This document shows positions 51,825-60,806 of a stretch of DNA of 64,000 nucleotides, piece after piece. The position numbers and the translations under genes are program-made. The stretch covers positions 1 through 64,000 of the forward strand of contig CALCDJ010000084.1 of assembly GCA_937900135.1 (NCBI GenBank). Direction: 5' to 3'. How positions within the stretch are numbered: the first letter of the stretch is position 1; each line of letters opens with the position of its first letter. The DNA comes from an uncultured Blautia sp. (GTDB lineage: Bacteria; Bacillota; Clostridia; Lachnospirales; Lachnospiraceae). The notes under the pieces are model-generated. The model was not told the origin of the DNA. It saw nothing but the letters and a program-made list of their open reading frames with translations, and did no database searches.

Positions 51825-52802
51825 ATGAAATTAAAAAAGTCAGAAAATTTACAAAAATTCAGCATTTATATTGTACTTATTGTGTTGTTTGTTGTATGCA
51901 GCTTAATTAGTCCTTATTTTTTACAATATAGCAATCTAATTAATGTAGCAAGACAGTTGGGTGTAGGAATTTTAATCGCTTACGGTGAAATGCTTTTGAT
52001 TATAAGTGGTTTTATTGATTTGTCAGTAGGATCAGTATTGGCATTAGCTGGTGTATATTCTGTATCTGTATATAAGGCGACAAATTCAATTCTTCTTGCT
52101 TTAATCGTAGCGGTAGTTACTGGTGTTGGATGTAATATTGTAAATGCTGTTTTTATAGCAGAATTTAATGTTCCGGCTTTTATTGCTACTTTAGGTATGC
52201 AGCAGGCAGCTAGAGGATTGGCACTATATTTTACCGGTGGTCAGAATATTTTGCAATTAGGCGGCTTTGTAAAAATTGGTCAAGGAATGGTTGGTCCGAT
52301 TCCGGTTCCTGTAATCATTGTTATTGTAACAACGGTAGTTGTTTGGTATTTAGTAAATAATACGAGATATGGACGAAGCCTGTATGCGATTGGCGGAAGC
52401 AGAGCAGCTGCAGAAGCAAGTGGAATTAATGCAAAGAGAAGTATTTATAAGTCTTACATATTAAATGGAATTTTGGCAGGACTTGCGGGAATGATTTTTA
52501 TGGCAAGAAATAATGCTGGTTTGCCAAATGGAGCGATTGGATATGAAATGACAGGCTTGACAGCTGCGATTGTAGGTGGAACTTCATTTACAGGCGGTAT
52601 TGGTACAGTTAGTGGAACTATTGCAGGTGCTTTCATCATTGGATTTCTTGAAAATGTTATGAACTTGATGGGTGTTAATTCATATATCCAACAAATAATT
52701 GAGGGAGGAATTATTGTATTAGCGGTGGCTTTTGACGTTGTAAGTAAATCTAAAAAATCGAAAAAAGTTATTATTGTAAAAGAAACAAATAATGAAAAAT
52801 AA
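51825..52802 (+). CDS. Sugar ABC transporter permease (CUT2, RbsC-like)
   Basis: Membrane permease of 325 aa, about eight to ten helices, with IISGFIDLSVGSVLALAG, FNVPAFIATLGMQQAARG, GRSLYAIGGSRAAAEASGIN and GGTSFTGGIGTVSG. It is the only permease of this importer, so it should form a homodimer as in the ribose system. It follows the ATPase by 14 nt with RBS TTGGAGGA. Confidence 0.93.
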   Translation: MKLKKSENLQKFSIYIVLIVLFVVCSLISPYFLQYSNLINVARQLGVGILIAYGEMLLIISGFIDLSVGSVLALAGVYSVSVYKATNSILLALIVAVVTGVGCNIVNAVFIAEFNVPAFIATLGMQQAARGLALYFTGGQNILQLGGFVKIGQGMVGPIPVPVIIVIVTTVVVWYLVNNTRYGRSLYAIGGSRAAAEASGINAKRSIYKSYILNGILAGLAGMIFMARNNAGLPNGAIGYEMTGLTAAIVGGTSFTGGIGTVSGTIAGAFIIGFLENVMNLMGVNSYIQQIIEGGIIVLAVAFDVVSKSKKSKKVIIVKETNNEK

Positions 52803-52873
52803 TGTTATTTATAAAGAACTATCCTGCCTTTGGCAGTTTTAGTGAACAATAAAATTTAAGGAGGAAAAGTATT

Positions 52874-53914
52874 ATGAAAGCAAAGAAGGTCGGAGCAGTT
52901 TTATTGGCGGGAGTTATGGCATTGACAATGATAGCTCCAATGAATGTTAGTGCGGCTGATAAAAAGAGAGTGTGTTTTGTATCCCGTGCAAGTGCAGATA
53001 CATTTGCAGCATGGATGACCACTGAAATGAAAAAACAGGCAGAAAAATATGAAAATATTGAATTGACCTGTGTTAGTGGTGAAGGAGATGATAACAAAGA
53101 AAATGGTCTCCTAGAGGACTGTATTACAAAACAGTACGATTTGGTTATTGTACAATCTAATAATAATGCAGCACAAGCACCATATGTTCAGCAGCTTGTA
53201 GATGCGGGAATTCCTGTAATTACAACAAATCCAACTACTCACCAGAGTGATTTAGATGGAAGTGACGATAATTCTGTTATGGCTGGAACAGGAACGGTTG
53301 ATGCGGATCCAGTTGAGCAGGCAAAAGTAGGCGCAGAACGAGCAGTAGAAGAGATTCCAGAAAACGCGAATGTTGTAGTGTTGAAAGGACCTTCAGGAAA
53401 TTATCATGCAGATAAGAGACGTGAAGCTTGGGATGAATACTTTTTCTCAAAACGTGATGATGTAACAATTCTTTATGAGGATTTTGCAAACTGGAATAGC
53501 GATGAAGCTTTGACATTAATGGAATCATGGGTTCAGTCAGGAACACATATTGATGCTATTATTTCTATGAATGATAACATGGCTGCAGGTGCGATTGAAG
53601 CAATTAGAGAGAATAAGGATTACTTTAATGAAGATGGAACTGCTAATTTTTTGGCATATGGGGTGGATGGAACAGCTCAGGGCTGTCTTCTTGTTAAGGA
53701 AGGTCTTTTGACATGTACGGCTTTGCAGTCCGCAGCAGATCTGGCAGCCAAAAATATGGAATATGCAGAAAAGGTTTTGAATGGTGAAATGAAAGTCACA
53801 GAAGTCAACGATTTTGTAGACGCACCAGAAATTAACGCTGAAAACGTTGATGATTATCTCCAGATTTACATTGATAATGGAGAAATTTCAGAAAGCGACG
53901 TGGCAGAAGAATAA
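52874..53914 (+). CDS. Sugar ABC transporter substrate-binding protein (CUT2)
   Basis: Exported RbsB-like binding protein of 346 aa. The signal sequence MKAKKVGAVLLAGVMALTM has a signal-peptidase I site at VSA-ADKK and no lipobox cysteine. The mature domain shows VCFVSRASADTFAAWMTTEM, IVQSNNNAAQAPYVQQLVDA, GIPVITTNPTT and AIISMNDNMAAGAIEAI. With the xylitol/sorbitol-type dehydrogenase and xylulokinase downstream, a pentitol or related polyol ligand is likely, by context. RBS AAGGAGG. Confidence 0.9.
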   Translation: MKAKKVGAVLLAGVMALTMIAPMNVSAADKKRVCFVSRASADTFAAWMTTEMKKQAEKYENIELTCVSGEGDDNKENGLLEDCITKQYDLVIVQSNNNAAQAPYVQQLVDAGIPVITTNPTTHQSDLDGSDDNSVMAGTGTVDADPVEQAKVGAERAVEEIPENANVVVLKGPSGNYHADKRREAWDEYFFSKRDDVTILYEDFANWNSDEALTLMESWVQSGTHIDAIISMNDNMAAGAIEAIRENKDYFNEDGTANFLAYGVDGTAQGCLLVKEGLLTCTALQSAADLAAKNMEYAEKVLNGEMKVTEVNDFVDAPEINAENVDDYLQIYIDNGEISESDVAEE

Positions 53915-53924
53915 TTATTACTAT

Positions 53925-53955
53925 ACTTGCCCGGCGCAAAACCGGGCAAGTTTTT
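53925..53955 (+). terminator. Hairpin with T-run between binding protein and dehydrogenase
   Basis: Perfect 10-bp stem ACTTGCCCGG (53925-53934) with CCGGGCAAGT (53942-53951), 7-nt loop, then T4. Partial termination would lower the enzymes relative to the binding protein. Confidence 0.85.
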
Positions 53956-53978
53956 AGTTAAGAAAGGGGACAAAAAAT

Positions 53979-55028
53979 ATGAAAATGCAGAAAGCTGCTT
54001 TTATGCGAGGAACAGATAATATGATTATTAAGGAAGTTCCCGTACCTCAGATTAAAAGTTCAGAGGTTTTGGTATCAATTGAATACGTAGGTATTTGTGG
54101 TTCTGATGTTCATTATTACCATAATGGAAATTGTGGAGCATATAAAGTAAATCTAGAAGAAGATTTTATGTTAGGGCATGAATGTGCAGGAACAATTGTA
54201 CAAGTTGGAGATGAGGTTGAAAATCTTAAAGTTGGAGATCGGGTTGCATTAGAACCGGGAATTACCTGTGGAAAATGTGAATTTTGCAAATCAGGACATT
54301 ATAATCTTTGTCCAGATGTTGTTTTTCTTGCAACGCCTCCAGTTCAGGGATGTAATGAGGAATTTATTGCATTTCCGGCAGATATGTGTTTTAAACTTCC
54401 TGAGAATGTATCGTCAAAAGAAGGGGCATTAATCGAACCTTTATCAGTTGGTTTTTACGCCGCAGAGCAAGGTGGAATTAGTACTGGAGATACAGTTGTT
54501 ATTTTAGGAGCTGGCTGTATTGGCCTTGTAACGTTATTAGCATGTAAAGCTAATGGAGCAGGAAAAATTATTGTAGCAGATCTTGTTCAGGCAAGATTGG
54601 ATAAGGCGATGGAACTTGGTGCAACTGCGGTTATTAATAGCGGAAATGAAGATGCGCTTGAAAGAATTAAAGATCTGACTGATGGGCGTGGAGCAGATGT
54701 AGTATTTGAAACTGCCGGATCTCCGGTTACAATTTCTCAAACTCCATTTATTGTAAGAAGAGGTGGAACCATTACGCTTGTTGGTATTTCTGCAAAAGAA
54801 GAAATAAATTATAATTTTGCGCAAATTATGGATAAAGAAGCAACGATTAAATCGGTTTTCCGCTATAAAAATATTTATCCAAAAGCAATTGCAGCAGTGG
54901 CAAGCGGTGCGATTGATTTGAAGAATATTGTGACACATGAGTTTAAATTGGAGAATATTAAAGAAGCTTATGATGAAGCTGTAAATAATAAAACTGATTT
55001 GGTAAAGGCAGTAATAAAGGTGAAATGA
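53979..55028 (+). CDS. Zinc-dependent polyol dehydrogenase (xylitol / L-iditol 2-dehydrogenase family)
   Basis: Medium-chain NAD-dependent dehydrogenase of 349 aa. Catalytic zinc ligands are C40, H67 and E68 (GICGSDVHYY, LGHECAG); structural zinc cysteines are C97, C100, C103 and C111. The Rossmann motif is ILGAGCIGLV. GICGSDVHYYHNG and IEPLSVGFYA are typical of sorbitol/xylitol dehydrogenases. Oxidation of xylitol (or D-arabitol) to D-xylulose would feed the xylulokinase that starts 4 nt after its stop. Confidence 0.9.
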   Translation: MKMQKAAFMRGTDNMIIKEVPVPQIKSSEVLVSIEYVGICGSDVHYYHNGNCGAYKVNLEEDFMLGHECAGTIVQVGDEVENLKVGDRVALEPGITCGKCEFCKSGHYNLCPDVVFLATPPVQGCNEEFIAFPADMCFKLPENVSSKEGALIEPLSVGFYAAEQGGISTGDTVVILGAGCIGLVTLLACKANGAGKIIVADLVQARLDKAMELGATAVINSGNEDALERIKDLTDGRGADVVFETAGSPVTISQTPFIVRRGGTITLVGISAKEEINYNFAQIMDKEATIKSVFRYKNIYPKAIAAVASGAIDLKNIVTHEFKLENIKEAYDEAVNNKTDLVKAVIKVK

Positions 55029-55032
55029 TTGT

Positions 55033-56496
55033 ATGATATATATAGGAATCGATTTGGGGACTTCAGCGGTTAAGCTTTTGGCGATGAATGAAAAAGGAAG
55101 GATTCTTAATACAGTGTCTAAAGAATACCCTCTTTTGTTCCCAGCGCCAGGATGGTCAGAACAAAATCCAGAAGATTGGTTTCGGGCGGTTTTAGCAGGG
55201 CTGAAAGAGCTTGTCTCTACATTGGAAGCAAGTAAAATTGCAGGAATTGGAGTAGGTGGACAAATGCATGGCTTGGTTATATTGGATAAATATGATCAAG
55301 TAATTAGGCCCGCTATTTTGTGGAATGATGGAAGAACCGAAAAGCAAACAGATTATCTTAATCAAGTAATCGGAAAAGATAAGCTTTCAATGTATACTGC
55401 AAATATAGCTTTTGCAGGTTTTACAGCACCTAAAATCCTTTGGATTAAAGAGAATGAACCAGAGAATTATAAAAAAATCTCAAAAATAATGTTGCCAAAA
55501 GATTATATTACATTTAAATTATCAGGGGCTTTTTGTACAGATTATTCCGATGCATCTGGTATGTTACTTATGGATGTTAAGAATAAAAAATGGTCTCGGG
55601 AAATGATGGAAATTTGTGGAATCACGGAGAAACTTTTGCCAGTTTTACATGAAAGCTTTGAAGTAGTAGGAAATCTAAAACCACAAATTGCAACAGAAGT
55701 TGGAATTTCAGATTCTGTTAAATTGGTGGCGGGTGCAGGAGATAATGCAGCGGCTGCAGTTGGAACAGGGACAGTCGGTTCAGGACGTTGTAATATATCT
55801 CTTGGAACTAGCGGCACGATTTTTATATCTGATAAAAAGTTTTGCATGGATGAACATAACGCATTACACTCTTTTGCACATGCAGATGGAAATTATCATT
55901 TAATGGGATGTATGTTAAGTGCGGCTTCCTGTAATAAATGGTGGATGGATGAAATATTGAGAATAAACGATTATGGGAAAGAGCAACAAAACATCAAAAA
56001 ACTTGGTGAAAATAAAGTTTTCTTTTTACCATATTTGATGGGAGAACGTTCCCCGCACAATAATCCAAATGCGAGAGCGTCGTTTATCGGTATGAGTATG
56101 GATTCCAAAAGAAGTGATATGACACAAGCTGTCATGGAGGGCGTTGCATTTGGATTGAGAGATTCGTTAGAAGTGGCGAAGAAACTTGGAATTTCACTGG
56201 AACGTACTAAAATTTGTGGTGGTGGAGCCAAAAGTGTTCTCTGGAAAAAAATGATTGCAAATATCATGAATTTAAAAGTAGATACCGTAGAAACAGAAGA
56301 GGGACCAGGATACGGCGGTGCAATTTTGGCTGCTGTAGGATGTGGTGAATTTAAAAATGTAGAAGCTGCTACGGAAGAATTAGTGAGAGTTGTAGATACC
56401 ATTGAACCAGAGCCGGAATTAGTGGAAAAATATGAAAAACAGTATCAGAAATTCAAAATGTTTTATCCAACAATGAAGCCTTTATTTGAAGTGTAA
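55033..56496 (+). CDS. xylB: Xylulokinase
   Basis: FGGY kinase of 487 aa making D-xylulose-5-phosphate for the pentose phosphate pathway. Typical XylB features: YIGIDLGTSAVKLL, GWSEQNPEDWF, GIGVGGQMHGLVILD, RPAILWNDGRT, catalytic D237 in GAGDNAAAAVG, ISLGTSGTIF, LPYLMGERSPHNNP and CGGGAKSVLWKKM. It starts 4 nt after the dehydrogenase stop with a weak RBS, suggesting coupling. A terminator follows. Confidence 0.95.
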   Translation: MIYIGIDLGTSAVKLLAMNEKGRILNTVSKEYPLLFPAPGWSEQNPEDWFRAVLAGLKELVSTLEASKIAGIGVGGQMHGLVILDKYDQVIRPAILWNDGRTEKQTDYLNQVIGKDKLSMYTANIAFAGFTAPKILWIKENEPENYKKISKIMLPKDYITFKLSGAFCTDYSDASGMLLMDVKNKKWSREMMEICGITEKLLPVLHESFEVVGNLKPQIATEVGISDSVKLVAGAGDNAAAAVGTGTVGSGRCNISLGTSGTIFISDKKFCMDEHNALHSFAHADGNYHLMGCMLSAASCNKWWMDEILRINDYGKEQQNIKKLGENKVFFLPYLMGERSPHNNPNARASFIGMSMDSKRSDMTQAVMEGVAFGLRDSLEVAKKLGISLERTKICGGGAKSVLWKKMIANIMNLKVDTVETEEGPGYGGAILAAVGCGEFKNVEAATEELVRVVDTIEPEPELVEKYEKQYQKFKMFYPTMKPLFEV

Positions 56497-56601
56497 ATTG
56501 CTAAGGCATATTTAATCATAACGAGAATTAAAAGTAAATGCATTTCAACAAATGGAGCTATTGGGAAATGACGTTTTAACCCCCTAAATCTTAAAACAAG
56601 G

Positions 56602-56663
56602 ATCTCTCATAGAAATCAGTGTTTTTCACACTTATTTTCTATGGGAGATTTTTGTTTTTTTTG
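56602..56663 (+). terminator. Intrinsic terminator after xylB
   Basis: 14-bp stem with one G-U pair, ATCTCTCATAGAAA (56602-56615) with TTTCTATGGGAGAT (56636-56649), inner CAGTG/CAC pairing, long T-rich tail. Confidence 0.88.
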
Positions 56664-56703
56664 GACTATCATTTTCCGATAATTCTATTACATATAAAAA
56701 TAA

Positions 56704-57381
56704 TCAGATCTCATGAAACTGACCGATCATATTTTTAATTCGAAGCATTTCATTATCCGTATCGATGATTTTTTGGGCGCAGGCATAAAGCTCGCGGCTG
56801 ACAATGTCGTAGCCTTCCATTTCTTCAATGTCCTGTTTATAACGAAGCTGGTGTTCCAGGGTAGCCCAAAAGTCCATACCGATGGTACGAATCTGGATTT
56901 CTGCCAGCATAGGTGTTTTTCCTTTGGAGAAAAATACGGGGATTTCCACGATCATATGGTAGCTTCGATAACCGTTGGGCTTGGGGTTTTTAATGTAGTC
57001 TCGGATTTCCAGAATTTTGATATCATCCTGGTTGGAAAGTAATTCTGCAATGGTATAAATATCGTCGATAAATGCACATACGACACGGATTCCAGCAACA
57101 TCATGAAGATGTGTCTGAATATTTTCCGCAGTAAAATCATATCCAAGTTTTTTTAGTTTACGATAAATACTTTCTGGTTTTTTTATCCTTGATTTGATAA
57201 AGGAAATAGGATTTCGTTTATATTCAGCAGAAAATTCATCGTCCAGAACTTCTAATTTAGTACGAATTTCACGAATGGTACAACGGTACATCATCATTAA
57301 TTCATTAAACCTGGCCGTATTGTTGATAAACTGTTCCGGATTGCTGGTTTCAAGCCAATTCTCTGTGCTTTTTTCGTTCAT
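56704..57381 (-). CDS. relQ: Small alarmone synthetase, RelA/SpoT domain (RelQ/YjbM type)
   Basis: Single-domain (p)ppGpp synthetase of 225 aa, cytoplasmic. It has the synthetase fold without hydrolase or TGS/ACT domains: RIKKPESIYRKLKK, HDVAGIRVVCAFIDDIY (metal-binding D), NGYRSYHMIVEIPVFF and AEIQIRTIGMDFWATLEHQLRYK (catalytic E). RelQ-type proteins form tetramers and make ppGpp or pGpp in response to stress. It is alone on the minus strand, divergent from the MBL-fold gene, and unrelated to the sugar cassettes. Confidence 0.92.
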   Translation of the reverse strand: MNEKSTENWLETSNPEQFINNTARFNELMMMYRCTIREIRTKLEVLDDEFSAEYKRNPISFIKSRIKKPESIYRKLKKLGYDFTAENIQTHLHDVAGIRVVCAFIDDIYTIAELLSNQDDIKILEIRDYIKNPKPNGYRSYHMIVEIPVFFSKGKTPMLAEIQIRTIGMDFWATLEHQLRYKQDIEEMEGYDIVSRELYACAQKIIDTDNEMLRIKNMIGQFHEI

Positions 57382-57580
57382 GGTATCAGATCCTTTCTTT
57401 CGGATGAATTGTTGATTGTATGTACATTATAACAGAAAAAAGAATTTTAACAAGAAATAAGGGAAAATCTGTAACTAGGAAGTTTAAAATAAGTATTGTA
57501 AAACTTTGATAGGCAAGGTATGATTAAATTGACTTGTATAGTTAATAACGAAGTGTTTATGTGTGAAAGGGGAGTAAATT

Positions 57581-58402
57581 ATGCGAATTGTTACATTAAT
57601 GGAAAATACGGCTGTTTCAGAGGAGTTTTTGAGCAGTCATGGCCTCAGCTTTTACATAGAGACAAAGAATCATAAAATACTGTTTGATATGGGACAGGAT
57701 GGAAAATTCCTGAAAAATGCAGAAAAATTAGGAATAGATGTAAGTGCAATAGACTTGGCTATATTATCCCACGGCCATTATGATCACGGCGGTGGACTGG
57801 AAGCTTTTTTGGAGGTGAATCAAAAGGCATCGATACATATTCAGAAAAAGGCATTGGGAGAATTTTATGCAAAAGACCCGGACAAGCTTCGTTATATTGG
57901 ACTTTCCGATACATGGAAAAATCATCCAAGAGTCGTCTGCCATACAGGGGATTACAAGCTGGATGCAGGACTTCTTGTTTTTGCAGGGGTTACAGGAAGG
58001 GAGTGTTATTCTCCAGCGAATGACAGACTTCTGGTATCCATGAATGGGCATTTGATGCAGGATCTTTTTATGCATGAACAGAATCTTTTGATCAAAGAAG
58101 GCAATAAAATGGTGTTGATTGCCGGATGCGCGCATAATGGAATCGTAAATATCTTAAAGAAAGCAGAAAGTTTGAGTCCTTCCGGGGTGGATGTTGTTCT
58201 TGGAGGAATGCACTTGATGCATGCGTACCCGGAAGAAGAAAAACAGAGGGAATTCTGCCACACCATGGCAGAAAAGCTGAAGGAACATAAAAGCATTTAT
58301 TATACAGGGCATTGCACCAGTGTGGAGGCATACGAGATGCTTCAAAAAGAACTGGGAAGTCAAATGAATTATCTGGCAGCAGGAAGTGTGCTGGAGTTAT
58401 AA
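57581..58402 (+). CDS. MBL-fold metallohydrolase
   Basis: Metallo-beta-lactamase-fold enzyme of 273 aa with the metal motif HGHYDHGGG and further ligands in IAGCAHNGIVN (H) and YYTGHCTS (H). The long form with TLMENTAVSEEF at the N terminus resembles proteins annotated as dihydropterin-ribofuranosyl-aminobenzene-phosphate synthase-like hydrolases in Firmicutes, whose true role is unclear. It precedes a zinc alcohol dehydrogenase by 13 nt, so the two are co-transcribed. Confidence 0.85.
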   Translation: MRIVTLMENTAVSEEFLSSHGLSFYIETKNHKILFDMGQDGKFLKNAEKLGIDVSAIDLAILSHGHYDHGGGLEAFLEVNQKASIHIQKKALGEFYAKDPDKLRYIGLSDTWKNHPRVVCHTGDYKLDAGLLVFAGVTGRECYSPANDRLLVSMNGHLMQDLFMHEQNLLIKEGNKMVLIAGCAHNGIVNILKKAESLSPSGVDVVLGGMHLMHAYPEEEKQREFCHTMAEKLKEHKSIYYTGHCTSVEAYEMLQKELGSQMNYLAAGSVLEL

Positions 58403-58415
58403 AAGGGGGAGGATC

Positions 58416-59456
58416 ATGAAGGCGCTTGTTTATGAAGGAAATCATCGTCTGGTCTTAAAAGAAAAAGAACGTCCGGTCATAGAAGATGAGAGGGATGTGA
58501 TCGTAAAAGTTACATTAAGCACCATCTGTTCCAGTGATATTCATATCAAACATGGAGCAGTACCAAAAGCGGTGCCTGGAACCACACTTGGACATGAATT
58601 CGTAGGGGAAGTTGTGGAGAAGGGTTCTGGTGTAAAACGTGTAAATATTGGGGATCGAGTCGCTGTAAATGTGGAAACTTTCTGTGGAGAATGTTTTTAT
58701 TGTAAACAGGGATTTGTAAATAACTGCACAGATCAGAATGGCGGATGGGCGCTGGGCTGCCGGATTGATGGTGGACAGGCAGAGTATGTCCGGATTCCAC
58801 TGGCAGACCAGGGACTGACTATCATACCGGACCATGTGACCGATCGTCAGGCTTTGTTTGTGGGAGATATCTTATCTACGGGATATTGGGCTGCAAAACT
58901 GGGAGAACTAAAGCCTGCCCAGACGCTGGCAGTGATCGGAGCCGGCCCTACGGGTCTTTGTACCATGATGTGCGCCCGGCTTTACAGTCCGGCAAAGATT
59001 ATCGCCATTGATACCGATGAGAGCCGTTTAGAGCTGGCAAAAGAAAAAGGGCTTGCAGATGTGACCTTAGTTCCGGGAAAGGATGAAATCTGTGATACGA
59101 TCCAATCTATGACAGAGGGAAGGGGTGCAGATGTGGTATTTGAAGTGGCAGGGGCCTCTGATACCTTCCAAATGGCATGGGAGCTTGCAAGACCAAATGC
59201 CATTGTAGTTGTGGTAGCCATGTATGAAGAAGAACAGGTTCTTCCATTGCCGAAGATGTATGGAAAAAATCTCACCTTTAAAACAGGAGGGGTGGATGGA
59301 AGTTATTGTCAGGAAATCATGGACCTGATTGCCTGTGGAAAATTAGATGCGGAGTTTATGCTGACCCATGAAAGTTCCCTGGATGAGATCCTGGAAGCAT
59401 ATGACATTTTTGAAGGGAAAAAGGATCATGTGATCAAAATCGCCGTAACACCATAA
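58416..59456 (+). CDS. Zinc-dependent alcohol dehydrogenase
   Basis: Medium-chain dehydrogenase of 346 aa. Catalytic zinc ligands are C38, H60 and E61 (TICSSDIH, LGHEFVG); structural zinc cysteines are C90, C93, C96 and C104. The Rossmann motif is VIGAGPTGLC. It resembles secondary-alcohol and threonine-type dehydrogenases; the substrate cannot be told. ATG 58416 is chosen for GGGGGAGG immediately upstream. Confidence 0.88.
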   Translation: MKALVYEGNHRLVLKEKERPVIEDERDVIVKVTLSTICSSDIHIKHGAVPKAVPGTTLGHEFVGEVVEKGSGVKRVNIGDRVAVNVETFCGECFYCKQGFVNNCTDQNGGWALGCRIDGGQAEYVRIPLADQGLTIIPDHVTDRQALFVGDILSTGYWAAKLGELKPAQTLAVIGAGPTGLCTMMCARLYSPAKIIAIDTDESRLELAKEKGLADVTLVPGKDEICDTIQSMTEGRGADVVFEVAGASDTFQMAWELARPNAIVVVVAMYEEEQVLPLPKMYGKNLTFKTGGVDGSYCQEIMDLIACGKLDAEFMLTHESSLDEILEAYDIFEGKKDHVIKIAVTP

Positions 59457-59460
59457 AAAG

Positions 59461-59498
59461 AAAAAGCTGTCTTTGCAAAAATGCAGAGGCAGCTTTTT
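59461..59498. terminator. Terminator between convergent dehydrogenase and PTS IIC genes
   Basis: 17-bp stem with two G-U pairs (59461-59477 with 59482-59498), 4-nt loop. A5 and T5 at the base allow use in both directions. Confidence 0.88.
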
Positions 59499-59511
59499 GT
59501 AGAAGTGTGCT

Positions 59512-60603
59512 TTATTTTAAGGTTAGATCTCCTTTTTTTACCCATTCTTTTTTTACGAGGACCAAGTGGATCAGCGGGCAAAGAATTGCTGGAAGAATAA
59601 AGGAAATCAGGAATAGTCCGGCCCAGTCAAAAGCAGTGACTGCAGCTTTGCTTCCGGCAGCAATGTCATTCATCCATCCGGTGTAAACTCCGATCTGGCC
59701 TACAAATCCACAGGTTCCCATACCGGAAGAAACCGCAGTACCGTTCATTTCCAGATGAAACAGACAGGTTGCCAAAGGTCCGGTGATGGCAGAGGTCAGG
59801 ATTGGAGCAATCCAGATTTTGGGATTTTTAACAATGTTGCCCATCTGCAGCATAGAAGTTCCGATTCCCTGAGAGATCAGTCCGCTCCAACGGTTTTCCG
59901 GGAAAGAAATGATGGCAAATCCCACCATTTGGGCACAGCAGCCTGCAACAGCAGCGCCGCCTGCCAGTCCGGTAAGCCCGAGGGCAGCACAAATAGCTGC
60001 GGAAGAGATTGGCAGTGTCAGAGCGATTCCCACTAGCACAGATACCAGGATTCCCATAAGAAATGGTTGAAGATTGGTAGCCCACATAATCAGTTCTCCT
60101 ACCTTCATGGCGGCTTTGCCAAGTGCAGGCGCCCACCAGGCGGAGAGTGCGACACCAAGTCCAATGGTTACCAGCGGAGTCACCAGAATATCAATTTTTG
60201 TTTCTTTGGAAACTGCTTTTCCCACCTCAGAAGTAAGAATGGCAATAAAGAGAACTGCCAGAGGACCACCTGCCCCGCCGAGGGCATTAGAAGCAAAACC
60301 TACGGTGATCAGGGAAAACAAGACCAGTGGGGGACAGTGAAGGGCATAGCCGATCGCAACCGCCATGGCAGGACCGCTCATGGCGGAAGCCAGAGAACCA
60401 ACCGTATAGGCTGTGTCATTTACAAAAGCCACTGGAGTGGTGAGAAATGAAAGTTGAAATTGTGTTCCAATGGTATTGATGATGGTGCCGATCAGCAAAG
60501 AACAAAACAAACCCTGCGCCATAGCTCCAAGTGCATCAATCCCATATCGATTTACGGAAATTATGATATCTTTCCGTTTTAGAAATGCTTTGAATGTTTC
60601 CAT
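59512..60603 (-). CDS. PTS IIC-like membrane protein (PfoR family)
   Basis: Polytopic membrane protein of 363 aa, about nine or ten helices, in the family once called regulatory protein PfoR (PTS EIIC-like). Features: LGAMAQGLFCSLLIGTIINT, ALHCPPLVLFSLITVGF, ALGGAGGPLAVLFIA, LPISSAAICAALGLTGLAGG and GTCGFVGQIGVYTGW. No IIA or IIB domain is attached or adjacent, so its transport role is uncertain. Start 60603 is chosen for GGGAGA upstream on the minus strand. Confidence 0.85.
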   Translation of the reverse strand: METFKAFLKRKDIIISVNRYGIDALGAMAQGLFCSLLIGTIINTIGTQFQLSFLTTPVAFVNDTAYTVGSLASAMSGPAMAVAIGYALHCPPLVLFSLITVGFASNALGGAGGPLAVLFIAILTSEVGKAVSKETKIDILVTPLVTIGLGVALSAWWAPALGKAAMKVGELIMWATNLQPFLMGILVSVLVGIALTLPISSAAICAALGLTGLAGGAAVAGCCAQMVGFAIISFPENRWSGLISQGIGTSMLQMGNIVKNPKIWIAPILTSAITGPLATCLFHLEMNGTAVSSGMGTCGFVGQIGVYTGWMNDIAAGSKAAVTAFDWAGLFLISFILPAILCPLIHLVLVKKEWVKKGDLTLK

Positions 60604-60715
60604 CTCGGAATCTCCCTCATATTTAATGTATGTATTTTCTGTTATGTGACATGGATGACACAAACGAGAAAAGTATATCATGGAAAAGGCAGAAGAGCAA
60701 TGTGAGAAAAAAAAG

Positions 60716-60779
60716 TTGACAATTCTTGAAAATTAGTGTAAACTAACAAAGTAAAAAGAAGCTAACTTTATAGAAGTTA
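60716..60779 (+). promoter_or_regulatory. feoA promoter with probable metal-repressor sites
   Basis: TTGACA (60716-60721), 17-nt spacer, TAAACT (60739-60744). The inverted repeat TTAG-TGTAAA-CTAA (60733-60746) covers the -10. A second repeat TAACTT-TATAG-AAGTTA (60763-60779) lies just downstream. The TTAG-N6-CTAA form recurs before feoB, suggesting a DtxR/MntR-type iron-responsive repressor. Confidence 0.75.
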
Positions 60780-60806
60780 CATACAAAGGAATGGAGAGGA
60801 TGTAGG

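Noticed and set aside
52824..52840. Terminator CTGCC-TTT-GGCAG before the CUT2 binding-protein gene
   Set aside because: Only a 5-bp stem with T4; too weak to call in AT-rich DNA, though it might contribute to mRNA ratios.
60067..60450. Plus-strand open frames opposite the PTS IIC gene
   Set aside because: Antisense to a well-conserved membrane protein, low-complexity translation, no ribosome binding site.
60604..60681. Extension of the PTS IIC protein upstream of 60603
   Set aside because: No hydrophobic or family sequence, and the ribosome binding site fits METFKAF at 60603.
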